DNA from: Vitis vinifera
Lineage: Eukaryota; Streptophyta; Magnoliopsida; Vitales; Vitaceae
Reading direction: 5' to 3'
NCBI RefSeq assembly: GCF_030704535.1
Contig: NC_081811.1
Location: forward strand, 4,257,001-4,321,000
Length of the DNA: 64,000 nucleotides
Below are positions 12,801 to 24,105 of this stretch, piece after piece. The translations under genes were made by a program, and so were the position numbers. The stretch's first letter is position 1, and every line of letters starts with the position of its first letter. The notes under the pieces are model-generated. The model was not told the DNA's origin, did not search any database, and was given only the letters and a program-made list of their open reading frames with translations.

Positions 12801-15730
12801 CTTTGATTCCATAATACAAAAAGAGGAAAAGAAGATATAACCATTATAAACCCTGGATTAAAATCCAGTTTGATTGATGAGGGAAGGTACCAACCACAGA
12901 TCAAAGAGCTATTCAAAAGCATCAGAAAACACCATCCAGAAAAAGGTTTGCCCATATATGATAAAAATCATCCCAACTGTTTCCTTAGGTGGAAATTTCA
13001 AGCCTATACAGTAGCAGAAAATAACAATTTATGCCAAAAAAGGGAAATAATCAGGGATCTTAGACAGACCTTGTCCTTAGAACCCTTCTCTTTGCGACGA
13101 AGCTCAAGCTGCTCAGGTGTTTCTGTTTGCTCTACAACAAGAACACGATAACCCTGCACTGTCCAAGGAGCTCCAGTAAGAATTCTTGATGAAAATGGGT
13201 TCATGAAAGAAATAGAGGTGCTCTAAAGCCAATGGAAAACAATTCTAATTTGAGATAGAAAATATGTAATAGGATCAACCTTTCTAGCCAATTTCTCAAC
13301 ATTTATTGAGAAGTTTTTTTCTGGAAATCCACAATGAGGTTGTCCCCCCTGACAACACAATTAGGTATCAACAATCAATTTACAAAGAAAAGATTCATTT
13401 ACTAAAGAAGCAGAGTTTAGAATGTGAAATTTTCTCGGTTTCCCTATAAAATAGAAGCATACCAATTGCACTCAAACTGATTGAATACCTTCATATATTG
13501 CAAATCAAGCTCTTTTGCTCCTATATGCGCATCCATTTCAAAAAGTTCATAAAACTTGCCCATCTGTTTGAACAAAGATAAAATATTATCATTTAATTGC
13601 ACTAGTGACCCTGACAAGTTTATGATAGTTTAGCTTTATTTATCTTATACCTTGAAAAAAATAACCTTGTCCATATGCCTTGACTTAAACTCCCACCATT
13701 GTCTCTATATAACAGAAAAAAAGGCCATTAAATTAATAAATCCATGACAAGGAGAACTTCAATGACTTTAAGCAGTTATCATCTGAAACCAATTTACCTG
13801 GCCACCTGTTAAATTCTTTAAAAAATTAGGAGGCAAGTAAAGAGTTCTTGGATCATAATTTGCATCTCCAGGACATCTTCTTTTAGCATCCTTGCGTTCT
13901 CTGTTTCAAGATGTATGAACTTAAGAACATAACAAATGAGATTGGGCTACCTAACTGAAATCCAGAGCATGCAACTATTTTACAAGGCAATAAAAAAGGA
14001 AAATACACACAATAAATCCACATGTTTTCCTCTTCTCAAATAGAGGGATCAGCATAGTTTAGATACCAAAGTCCTGAACTACATAATCCTACATGCCCAT
14101 ACTTTGATTTATGATGGATAAATTTGACAGGTAACACATTGACTAAACCGGAACATGTAAGCTGAGTTGCCTTTATGTAGGGAAGCAATCTTCGATTTCC
14201 GTATTCTCTCAAAGCTGCCACATGGTGCAGACATGCAAGAGAGGACACTCATAAAAGCTGAACATGCAAAAATAACTTACCCCCCAAGGAAGGGCAACTT
14301 CTCTGCTTCACGTGCACCAAATCTTTCTAAGGCATCGCCTGGTAGGACATTGTCAAGGATGTCTGAAGCCTTCCTGCCTGTAGCAAAGCATAATCAAGTT
14401 CAATAATCATTACAACATCACCCAAATATTAGTTTTCACCTGTGTATGGATTACATAAATATTGGATTCGTTGGAACAAGAAAATACAAAACCAGAGCAG
14501 AAATAATGTAGTATGCCAATGAAGAAGTTTGTGAGAGCTGAAAAGTACAAACTGCAAGGTACAGCCCACAAATTTTAAACAACAGCTCAATTTTTTTCCA
14601 TTTCGATCATGTAATAATTCAATCGCTGTTGTTCTAAAACATAGAAGCTTCATACAAAAATCCTCAGTTGAAAATTTGCCCGAATCCCACATAATGGGAC
14701 CATGAATAACGAAGTTGAATTGAACAGCCTTACCTAAAAAATAAATTCTCCGATAACACATGACACCAAACAGCCTCCACTAGAGGCTAGCTATCAACTC
14801 AACCGAACACAAACTTGGAATCAGTTTTAAGTAATGCTCTCAAATGGTACATTTTTCACCTATAATAAATGTCCTTCTAAAAAAATGGAAAATAAAAGAG
14901 AAAACCAATTACTTACTCTCAGCATTCTTCATAGGCTCTACTGAGGAAACTTTAAATGTATTCTTCTCCGCTCCTCCACTGCTCTTTCTCCTCTTACCAG
15001 AACCCATTGTTCCTTCTCCAACCGCCTTCCGCTTCTTCGGATCAACCTTCTTACTTTGCCCTTTTTTGGGGCCCTCAACTTCCTCTTCTTCATCCTCCTC
15101 TTCCTCAAATTCAACATCTTCCGAATCATCTTCAACCTCCTCCCTTCCCTTACCCTTTCCCCAATCTTCATCACTCGAATCATCACCACCACTCTCCTCC
15201 TCCACATTGGCTTCCCCGACGGGAACCACCCCCTTCTCAAAAACCGAACCCCGACGCAATCGACGAAGGCTTCTGCCTTTATCCTCCACCCACTCGATCT
15301 TCTCCTTACCAAGATCAAGAGTCTCCTCATCGGCATCATCGTACTGAACCAAATGCTCGCCGGTTAGCTCATCGAACGATTTCACGCAACCCACGTACCA
15401 GCTCTTATCCAACGGCCAGTAAACCTTGACTCTCCTGTTCACAACCTCCTCTCCGTACGATTTGCTTCCCGTAACCGGCGTTGAAGGAGAAGTGGTCTTA
15501 GATGGGCCGATCACTAAGAGCGGCTTTCTAAGCTTGGCTTGCACAGGTGAAGGAGTCGTCGGACTAGGGCTGGGGCTAGGGCTAGGGCTAGGTTTAGGGT
15601 TAAGGTCCTGTTTGGAGAGAACAGGCGAAGGAGAAGGAGAAGATGAAGTTTTGGAGAAGAACGCTGTAATTTGGCTTTGCTGGTTCACCAGTGGCGATCT
15701 TCCATTGCTCATACGACGTGTTGGAGCCAT
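6868..15730 (-). CDS. MSH6: DNA mismatch repair protein MSH6
   Basis: MutS homologue that pairs with MSH2 (MutS-alpha) in the nucleus to find base mismatches and 1-3-base loops. Twenty-one exons in order: 15730-14917, 14377-14281, 13900-13798, 13704-13651, 13563-13489, 13348-13280, 13153-13070, 12682-12503, 12099-11552, 11473-11344, 10480-10389, 10279-10101, 10028-9826, 9716-9615, 9478-9316, 8883-8594, 8517-8380, 8052-7973, 7848-7749, 7457-7328, 7130-6868. They join in frame to 1,297 residues, close to the usual plant MSH6. Seen: PCNA-binding box QSQITAFF (residues 18-25); Ser-Pro-rich linker; Tudor-like domain at about 97-148 ([14 protein letters not shown]); mismatch-binding Phe-X-Glu in KFYELF (Phe360, Glu362); Walker [10 protein letters not shown] near 1041; Walker [14 protein letters not shown]. 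No key residue is missing. The start is the first ATG in frame, just before the PIP box. Confidence 0.97.
11120..11240 (-). mobile_element. L1-type LINE 3'-tail fragment in MSH6 intron 10
   Basis: Read on the minus strand, this piece runs from a word like 'cttgtatacccctta' through 'cacctttaat' to 'tatcaaaaaataaaa'. That order resembles the 3' end of plant L1 elements: a TGTATAC word, then CCTTTAAT, then TATCAAAAA and an A-rich tail. Only the tail is present, as expected of a heavily 5'-truncated insertion. The identification rests on recalled family features. Confidence 0.5.
15567..15605 (-). repeat. Degenerate hexamer repeat coding Ser-Pro tract
   Basis: On the plus strand this reads as repeats of GGGCTA/GGGCTG ending in 'ggtttagggtt'. 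On the coding strand it gives the Ser-Pro linker of MSH6 ([12 protein letters not shown]). It resembles the plant telomere hexamer TTTAGGG only in part. Slippage of a six-base unit adds or removes one Ser-Pro pair without loss of frame. Confidence 0.7.
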
Positions 15731-15823
15731 CGAAGCGAGAGACAGACACAGGGAGAGACGAAGTAGTAAAGCCGTGTAGATGACCTGTGAGTAGGGTCTA
15801 CAAAAAGGCGATGAGTAATCGGA

Positions 15824-15921
15824 TTTTCCCGGGGAAAAATGTTAGGGTTAAGAGAAGTTTGGCGGGAATTTATGGCAAATTCCGGGAAAATATAGTTTGG
15901 GTGCGAAGCGTTTGGCGGGAA
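15824..15921 (-). promoter_or_regulatory. Cluster of E2F-like sites upstream of MSH6
   Basis: Two copies of TTTGGCGGGAA stand at 15858-15868 and 15911-15921. Two further words, TTTTCCCGG at 15824-15832 and TCCGGGAAAA at 15881-15890 (its reverse strand), also fit the plant E2F consensus WTTSSCSS. All lie 94-191 bases upstream of the MSH6 start codon. E2F-DP factors drive S-phase genes, and mismatch repair is needed at replication, so control by E2F is a reasonable inference. Confidence 0.6.
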
Positions 15922-17039
15922 CTGAATGGTCGGGTGTGATTTTATGGGATTAATGATGTTTTGTAATATTTGTTTAGTAAGGGTAAGGGAAAAAAAGGAC
16001 ATTTGCATTCTTATGTTATTGCTTAGGTAACAAAGCCTAGCAATTGTATTATGGTGTGATCATCCATCCCTCCAATTACCTTTGTTCTTGTCAATCATAA
16101 CATGTAGGAGGGTTCTTCTGATGCACCATTGAGGAGTTTGGTCATACCCTTATTTGTATAACTCTCATCTTAATCATTACCTTGGTTTATAAGATTCAAA
16201 TTCTTGATAACCTCCATGTGTTTTAACCATCTTCTTGCGAATTAAATTATGCCTCATTTCATAGAGAACCAAGTGAAAGTTAAGATGTTATCATTGCATT
16301 GAGATTATAAGTAGATACCTAATAGTGGTTTTTACACCTCATGGAAAGTGAATCCATATGTTGGATAACTCATTGGTTAGTTCATGACTACGAAATATCA
16401 TTTAAAAACTATATATATATATATAACCTATAAATTATATATTTATGATCATTTATTAAATTATTAATTGATAACTTTTTTGATAGTTTAATAACTGATA
16501 TAGTTATAAAAATACTGGTTAAAACGACCTATGTTCCTAGAACACGAAAAGAAACATTGATCAAGATGGCATTTAAATATTATAAACTTTTTATTTTATT
16601 TTATAATAAAATATAGTTAATTTACATTTTTAATAAATTTCAATTGGTCAAATATCATTTAAATCATGTTAAAATTGTGAGCTATTAGTTTAAATGAGAT
16701 TTTTTTATTGGTTTTCAACTAATTACAAAAGTATAGATAATACTTTAATTTGTTTATTTATTAATTTAAACCATATTTTCCAACTAATAGTCTATAGATG
16801 ATAATGACATACATTATCTGTTGTCCAATTAATGATTAAAAGTTCTTTATTCTTTATTTATGGTAACCAACTTAGTATATTGGTAAGAGCATGATTTTGT
16901 TACGATGTTAAGTTAGTCATTCAAATATTTTTATTATTGGTATTTCCGTACCATACCCAAAATCCATCTGACAACCAATCGCTAAAATTTTGTTATTAGA
17001 GATGAAAAATACTTTTTTCAATTTCTTTCTTTGACTTGT
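15922..17039. other. AT-rich intergenic DNA
   Basis: No gene recognised. It starts with the distal MSH6 promoter and continues as AT-rich DNA with a short (TA)n run near 16410. Open frames are short and carry no known motif. Confidence 0.5.
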
Positions 17040-18745
17040 TTAAGCTGAAAGCTTCACATTATTTAAATCTATACCTTTAAAATTAATCAAACTTACCATT
17101 CTAACCCTTAAAAGCACTTCCTATCTTAAAAAAAAGGAAATCATAAAATTTACATTTGAATTGAAAAAGTAAACCTACTTTCTTCAAAATAATAATAATA
17201 ATAAAAGAAGACACCTTATTCCTCATTAAATGGGAGAATCTGGTGCCAACCTTTATATTTCATTGTATTTACAACCCAAATCTCCATTGATACATTTAAT
17301 TACAAGGTTATCTTCTTCCCTCCTCTTAGGTGGAAAGACTATTCTACCCTTCACATTTTTGGCGAAAAAGAAAAAAAAGAAAGCAGGGTGGAAATAGCAA
17401 TGAGCTTTGAATACTAATCAATGATGTAAGAAAAGACGGCTAAGTCATTGCTTTTTCTTCACTGATTCTCTCTCTATTTGCAGAGTTATTTTCTCTCAGT
17501 TTCTCTCCATATTTTCTCTCTCTGATATCAACTTTCGTTTTTAACGCAGGAGATAATACATAGAAGAAGCTATTTCAGAGGTAAAAGAGAATAGAGATTT
17601 TGTGATAATGTTGTTGCGTTCTTTTGGTTCCTCAAGTTCTTGTTGTTACCAGCCTATGTTTGTTTGTTTTTCTGTATTATTCTTACTCTTTTTGTGCTCT
17701 TCGTATTGATTTACATTTGGTTGCAAAGGTGACGAGGCTTGGTGGGGTTGTGGAGGTTTTTTTTTTCTAGAGTATTTTCTCGGCAACCAAACAGGGTTGC
17801 TGTGGGTTAGGGAGTGGATGCGGCGAGTGTGAGAACAACTGAGGCCAGCAATTCAATATGGGACTACCTTTTTTTTTTTTTTTAATTAATTTTTTTGTTT
17901 ATTATTGCCCTAGAGAGATCTGAGGTGGTTTAAGCCCACAACAACAATGTACATATCATGGGATTTAGATCATTCAGTCATCTTTTATCTCCCTTCCCTT
18001 TGTCTCACCTTTTTTCTAAGTTTCCTTTTCCCCCCTAAAATCAAACAAACACACCAATAACTGTTTTGTTTTTCTTTTTGGGGGAAAAATGGTTTCCTGG
18101 TTATCCCTGGCCTTCTTATGCCATAGGGTTTGGTGACTAGTGCCCCACCAAAAACCCTAGACGAGCTGTATCTTAGTTATTAGCTTAGTTGAAGCTAATA
18201 TTTTCAAGTTGAAAAATACCTAAGTCCAGGAAAATAAAATCTATTTATATTAAATTGTATGAATCAGAATGAAAATTTGTACGTCTTAATGGAAATTATT
18301 CACCAATCCTTTTGCATTATTCCTTAGGTAAGAGCATCCATCTTAAAAGGGTATTTATAATTTTATTAGCTAAATCGTAGCCTTCTGTCATGCCGGTTCA
18401 TAAAAATGCTTGATATTCAACTTGGTTAAAAGAGAGAGATTCTAGAGTATGATAAGAGAAATTTCTTCTAGAATCATGCATAAAGGGAAAAATCTTTCCT
18501 CTGATATTTGAGCCATACACATACTTCATATCATTATTCACCATTTTATTTCTGGTTCTTCCATGGCTGCGCAGGAGATATTGGCGGTGCTCGATCCGGC
18601 CTCAATGATTGTGCTCCGGCCTGTTTGCTTCTTTGCCCTGTTGGTGATTAATTCCTTAAAACTAAATGATTGCTTGATGTCATCTGTGATTAATTTCCTT
18701 AATCAATGCCACATGATTTTGGGTTGCCAGAGAAAACTGAGAGAA
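17040..18745 (+). repeat. Duplicate A of the CKI1 5' region
   Basis: This block closely matches 21870-24105 in the same orientation, with small indels and one gap of about 200 bases. Shared landmarks in order include 'attctaacccttaaaagcact', 'ctatttcagaggtaaaag', 'tgttacaaaggtgacgagg' in near-identical form, 'tattgccctagagagatc' and the exon-1 text coding IVLRPVCFFALL. The match stops at about 18745, just after exon 1, so the copy carries the promoter and leader but none of the kinase. Confidence 0.85.
18563..18643 (+). pseudogene. Orphan copy of CKI1 exon 1
   Basis: This is a 27-codon open stretch, MAAQEILAVLDPASM then IVLRPVCFFALL, ending at the same GT donor position (GTGATTAATT) as the true CKI1 exon 1. 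No exon-2-like sequence follows within this copy. In the functional gene the matching upstream ATG opens a frame that closes before the real start; here it is fused in frame with the exon-1 peptide. If transcribed it could give only a short hydrophobic peptide, or splice onto the distant CKI1 exon 2. Confidence 0.7.
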
Positions 18746-18749
18746 AATA

Positions 18750-19430
18750 AATAAGCAAAACCTCGAGAGCATGGTGATCGGTGACGAGGGAATGGAAGCG
18801 GGCGTGAGATGCTGTGGGCGGCTGCTCGTGGCCACGGGGTGAAAACGAGAGGTTTTGTGATGTTGCCGGAGATGAAGATAGGAAAAGGAAGTGGGGTCCA
18901 TGGATGGTGGGGTCGGTAGTGGAGGTACAGTGGCAGGTTGTGAAGATAAGAGTGGACGATGGTGAAGGTGGACGTTGGCGCGCGGCAAGTATGGCAGTTT
19001 TGAGTGACTCTGGGCGATGGAGGATGGTGATGGCCATCCATGGTGGTGGTCGGAGTGAGGCTATGAGGGTGGTGCAATGGGCCGCTTTGGAGGAACGGAG
19101 GGATAATGGTGCAGGCTGGTCAGTGGAGATGGAGGTATAGTACTATAGAGCGGTAGTGCATGTTGGGTGGTGGCCATGGCGGTTGTGCAGCCGGAGATGG
19201 AGGGAGGACTGTGGATGCATGGATCTCCAACTGATGACTGGCGGCTGCGTGGTGATCCAGCAGAAGGAGAAGAGGAAAAAGAAAAGCCATCCTCCCCTTA
19301 GGCGGCCCCCACTCTCCGCATTGAAGGTGGACTCCCCCAGGATAGTAGGTCCAAAGGAAAGAAAAAAGAAAGAGCCCCTAAAAAATTCTGCCTTGAAGAT
19401 TCTGATTTTCTGTTTTTTTAAAATTCAGAT
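18750..19430. other. GC-rich island of unknown origin
   Basis: This is a sharp change to GC-rich DNA, rich in GGTGG/GATGG words, exactly where the similarity of the two CKI1 5' copies ends. Overlapping open frames on both strands (for example minus 19077-18703, rich in His, Pro, Ser and Thr) look like low-complexity shadows, not proteins. It may be part of an inserted element or of a gene I do not recognise. No terminal repeats could be paired. Confidence 0.45.
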
Positions 19431-21869
19431 TTTTCCCTAAAGAATCCTGATATTTTCCCTCTTAAAATTCCGATTCCCCCTCTTTCCAATTCTATCTTTT
19501 TCTTCAAAAAAAAAAAAAATATCAAAATAATAATAATACAAATAAAAATACAAGAGAACCTAAAATTAGGACCAGCTACAGAAAGACAAGTCCTCAAGTA
19601 CTGTAATTGGTAATAAATTAATCCCAATATTTACTTAGCAGATTTTCTACCAAAAATCAACATTCATTCCCCTTTTATTCAAACTCAAGTCCACCCAAAG
19701 AGGCTAAACCCTACAACTTTTTCGATTCATCATCAAGGGAAAAAAAAAAAAAAAAAAACCTTTGCATTGATGGTGTAATAATCTCTCTCTCACCCTAGAC
19801 CATCCCTGGTTCTATTTTCTATCACTTTGCATTGGGCGGAATGTGTCTTCGTCTGCCTTTGTTGGCCATTGAATCCTAACAGTAGAGCACGAGCACAATC
19901 ATCCTGACCCAGCAAGACACAGATTCGAATAAAGCAACTTTTCTTTACTGATCAGAGTAGGTCCTCCACACCTTTGTTCTATAATTCTCTTAAATATTTC
20001 ATCTCTTTAATTTTGGTATTCTCATCCTTTTTTTTTTTCACTAAATTTTTGTTGGAATGGTATTAAAGAAAATAAATAAATAAAATTTGGATGAAAATGT
20101 AATTTCAATTTGCATAACTCAACAAGAGAAGGTTGAAAATTTTGTTTAGAAAACAACATCAAATTGGCAACATTTTCTTTGAATGTTGTTTTTACATGGG
20201 TTGGATCAATTTTAGAAAGCACTGAAATAATGCTAGATTGTTAATTTTCAAAATATAGCAACTTCTCTAATTGGAGACAATCCAAAGTCAAATACATCAA
20301 TTACAAAATTTGTAATTTTGTAAGCACATCGTGTTCTATCCCTTTGAACAAACTCTCTAAATAATTTTTTAGAGATCATGATTTGATTTGATTTTGATTT
20401 GGGTTGCAAGCGATGAAATGTTTGTTTGTGTTTGAGTGATTATATGTATAGTTAATATTGGCTAAACCATAGGGTGATTATAGTTTTTTTAGGTTTTATA
20501 TCTTGAAAATTTTGAAATGAATATATTTTCATGTTGTGATTTTGACTAAAGTTAAGCTCTTTGATATAACCTCATAGACATGTAGTTAGGAAATATTTTG
20601 TTCGAGGCTTTAACCATAATTTATAGTCATTTTGCATATCATTAGACCAGACTCTCTTGAACACCTTTGATTGGACAGTTATAACCTTGTGGTGAGGGTT
20701 CAAGGATATTCGAAAAGATGATAGTGTAAAGTTAATGACAATTAATCCTCCTTAAAATAGACTATTATAATGTCATAATTAGTGGATATTTTAGCTAATT
20801 TTGATCGTAATTTGGTTTCAACTTCTAGAATAGACTGTTTTATATTTTATACTTTCTTGGACATCATCCATGAAGTATTATAACTTCATTGCCAAAATTG
20901 GAGGATATAAATTTTTTCGAGAATACTTGGTAGCATAACTGTAATTTTGTTGGCTTTCATACTTTTCCACCTTGAATCTTAGACACATTTTCAAATACCA
21001 TCAATTCATGTCCTACTAACAAATTTCCTTATGTCCTCCACATATCTGACCATCACATCTTAAATTCAAATTCCAATTGAGGAAATACTTGTTTAAGGCT
21101 TGGGTATGTTTTTTATTGTCTTGTCACTAAACTTTAACGTCGAACCATTATTACCACATTGTTGGGGAATATTTTAAGTCACACGATTCGATTTCAACAT
21201 ATGGAATGACCTACTTCATATGCTATTCAATTTTTGGAATATCAATGATTGATGGTTATAAGTAATTGTTGTTAAAATTGAAGAATATTTCATTTGGAAC
21301 TTAACCAAAATTTTATCAAGAACATTTCGCTTGTTATCATATCTATAATTTTATCAACTTTTGTACTTTTCTACCTTGAACCATAATTGTGTCTTTAACA
21401 AAACATTCTAGTATTGATATCTTTTTTTAATTCTTCAGGTTCTTGAGAATCATATACTAATTTTCGCATCTCACCCGAAACATAAAAATATTTTGTTCAT
21501 GTTTGTGAAGTATATGCCACAAAATTGTCTATGGTTTGGTCCCCTTCTAACCGTAGTTTACAAACTTATCCATTTAATTTGTAAATTAAATAAGTTTAAA
21601 AAATGTTAAGCTATACATATTTATCATTAAATAACACATGACAAGAATAGTAAGTCTGAAATGCTTTATTTAAATTTCAAATGAGCATCAAATTTCCCTA
21701 ACATTTATATTTCTTATCTTAAACATCAACTTGAATGCAATATCAATAACCCTTATCTAAGTATAAAATACACTCTTCATTTATGATTTCAAAATTATTA
21801 AACCAAAATAATAAATTTAAACTTAATTTCAAAGATTTCTAAACTAGAAATCTTATCCCTTTAAATTTC
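19431..21869. other. AT-rich intergenic DNA
   Basis: No gene recognised. It holds poly(A)/poly(T) runs (near 19507, 19740 and 20030). Two degenerate direct-repeat segments occur near 20899-20985 and 21275-21385, which share 'tacttttccaccttgaa'-like text. Nothing else is supported. Confidence 0.5.
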
Positions 21870-24105
21870 TTGAAGCTAAAAACTTCACATTATACCTAAA
21901 AATAATTTTTAATAAGCCTACTTAAATCTATACCCAAAAAAATAATCAAATTTAACCCAACCCATTCTAACCCTTAAAAGCACTTGCCATCTAACCAAAA
22001 AAAAAAAAAAAAAAAAAAAAAATTTACCTTTGAATTGAAAAGGTAGACCTAATTTCTTCAAAATAATTAAAAGAAAAAAACATATATAAAAAAGATAAGT
22101 TACAAGACATCTTACTCATTAAATTGGAGAATCTGATGCCAACCTTGATACATTCAATTACAGCTTATCTTCTTCCCTCCTTTTAGGTGAAAAGACTATC
22201 CTACCCTTCACATTTTTAGCCAAAAAGCCAAAAATAGGGTGGAAAAATAGCAAATTAGCAATGCGCCTTAAATACTAATCAATGACGCTCACTGAGGAGT
22301 GAGGACTCAGCTTATCTCACACCATAAATCTCGAGAAATTGAAAAAAAGGGGGTCGGTGGTCTTTACAGCGAATAAAGCTGCACAAAATCCACGTGTGCT
22401 AAAGTACGAGGAAAACAACAAAAAAACCCATGTAATAAAAAGACGGCTTAGTCGTTGGTTTTCTTCATTGATTCTCTCTCTATTACAGAGTTATTTTCTC
22501 TCACTTTCTCTCCATACTTTCTCTCTCATATCAACTCTCGTTTTTAACGTAGTAAATAATACATAGAACAAGCTATTTCAGAGGTAAAAGAGCATAGAGA
22601 TTTTGTGTTAGTGGTGTTGCGATCTTGTGGTTCGTCTGGTTCTTGATGTCACCAGCCTATGTTTGTTTGTTTTTCTGTATTATTCGTAATCTTTTTGTGG
22701 TCTCTGTATTGATTTACATTTTGTTACAAAGGTGACGAGGTTTGGTGGGGTTGTGGAGGTTTTATTTTATTTTTTTCCTGGAGTATTTTCTCAGCAGCCA
22801 AACAGGGTTGCCGTGGGTTTAGATAGTGGATCTGTACATATGCTTGAGACGAATATAACATTTTTCTCAAGATTTGAAAGGGTTTCTTTACTTTTTCCTT
22901 CAGATTTTTGGTACTGGCTGAAAGGTGCGATTTTTAAGGAGAGAAAGAGATGAAAAGACAACATGCAATGGCCTGAATATGTATATGGACTTGCATGTTG
23001 ATTTTCTGTAATTTTTTAGTGAATAGATGGTGCAAGTGTGAGGCCAACAATTCAACCTAGGACTACTTTTTTTTTTTTTCTTTAAATTTTTTGTATGTTT
23101 ATTATTGCCCTAGAGAGATCAAGGTGGTTTAAGCCCACAATAATAATGTAGATATCATGGGATTCAGATAATTAATACCCCTTTTTAGTCATCTTTTATG
23201 TCCCTTCCTTTTCGTCTCACCATTCTTCTAGGCCATGAATGGATGGATACCTTTTGGAAACCCCAGTTGGGAAAAAAAGTTCTGAAATTTCCACACATGG
23301 TAATCAAATCTAAGTCCCATCCCCCCCCCCTCTCTAAAATCAATCAAAGATACCAATAGTAATTTTGTTTTTTTTTTTTTTGGAAAAAAAAAAGATTTCT
23401 TGGTCATCCTTAATATCCCTGGCCATCTTATGCCATAGGGTTTGGTGAATAGTGCCTCATCAAGAAACCCTAGACCCTAACAGCTCATGATGAGGTTTTA
23501 TTTATACTAAATTGTATGAATCAGAATGAAAATTATTCACCAATCCTTTTCCATTATTCTTTAGATAAAATTATCCATCTTAAAAAGGTATTTATAATTT
23601 TATTAGCTGAATCATAGCCTTCTGTCATGGCTCAAATAAATGGTTTGTAAAAATGCCTGATATCTTAAGATGCATTAAGATCTTACATGATCTCTATATT
23701 AAAATTGCAAAGTAGTAGTCATTTTGTGTGTGTGTGTGTACACATACAACTTGGTTAAAGAGAGAGATTTCTAGAATGTAATAAGAGAAATTTCTTCTAG
23801 AAACCATGCATACAGAGAAAAATCTTTCCTCTGATATTTGAGTCATACACATACTTCATATCATTATTCACCATTTTATTTCTGGTTCTTCTATGGCTGC
23901 TGCGCAGGAGATATTGGTGGTGCTTGCTTGATCTAATTCAGCAACCAGAATGAAGATTGCCTCAATGATTGTGCTCCGGCCTGTTTGCTTCTTTGCCCTT
24001 CTGGTGATTAATTCCTCAAAACTAAATCATTTCTTGATATCATATGTGATTGATTTCCTTTATCAATGCCACATGATTTTCAGTTGCCAAAGAAAACTGA
24101 GGAAA
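21870..24105 (+). repeat. Duplicate B: 5' region of the functional CKI1 gene
   Basis: This is the partner of the block at 17040-18745. It contains the presumed promoter, a long leader and exon 1 of the intact kinase gene. A candidate leader splice donor ('ctatttcagag|gtaaaag', near 22580) and a poly(A) run near 21998 are visible. The first half matches duplicate A best. A segment near 22820-23030 is missing from duplicate A. Confidence 0.8.
23893..23931 (+). promoter_or_regulatory. Short upstream open reading frame in the CKI1 leader
   Basis: An ATG 57 bases upstream of the CKI1 start opens a 12-codon frame (MAAAQEILVVLA, then TGA) that closes 18 bases before the main ATG. Upstream frames of this kind often lower translation of the main frame. 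Its function here is inferred from position only. Confidence 0.6.

Noticed and set aside
14844-15779. Plus-strand frames rich in Ser, Pro and Gly opposite MSH6 exon 1
   Set aside because: They are antisense shadows of the acidic and Ser-Pro-rich MSH6 N-terminus, which is supported by its PIP box, Tudor domain and splicing.
18680-19140. Open frames on both strands in the GC-rich island
   Set aside because: Low-complexity His/Pro and Gly/Trp-rich text, overlapping in four frames; GC-rich DNA has few stop codons.
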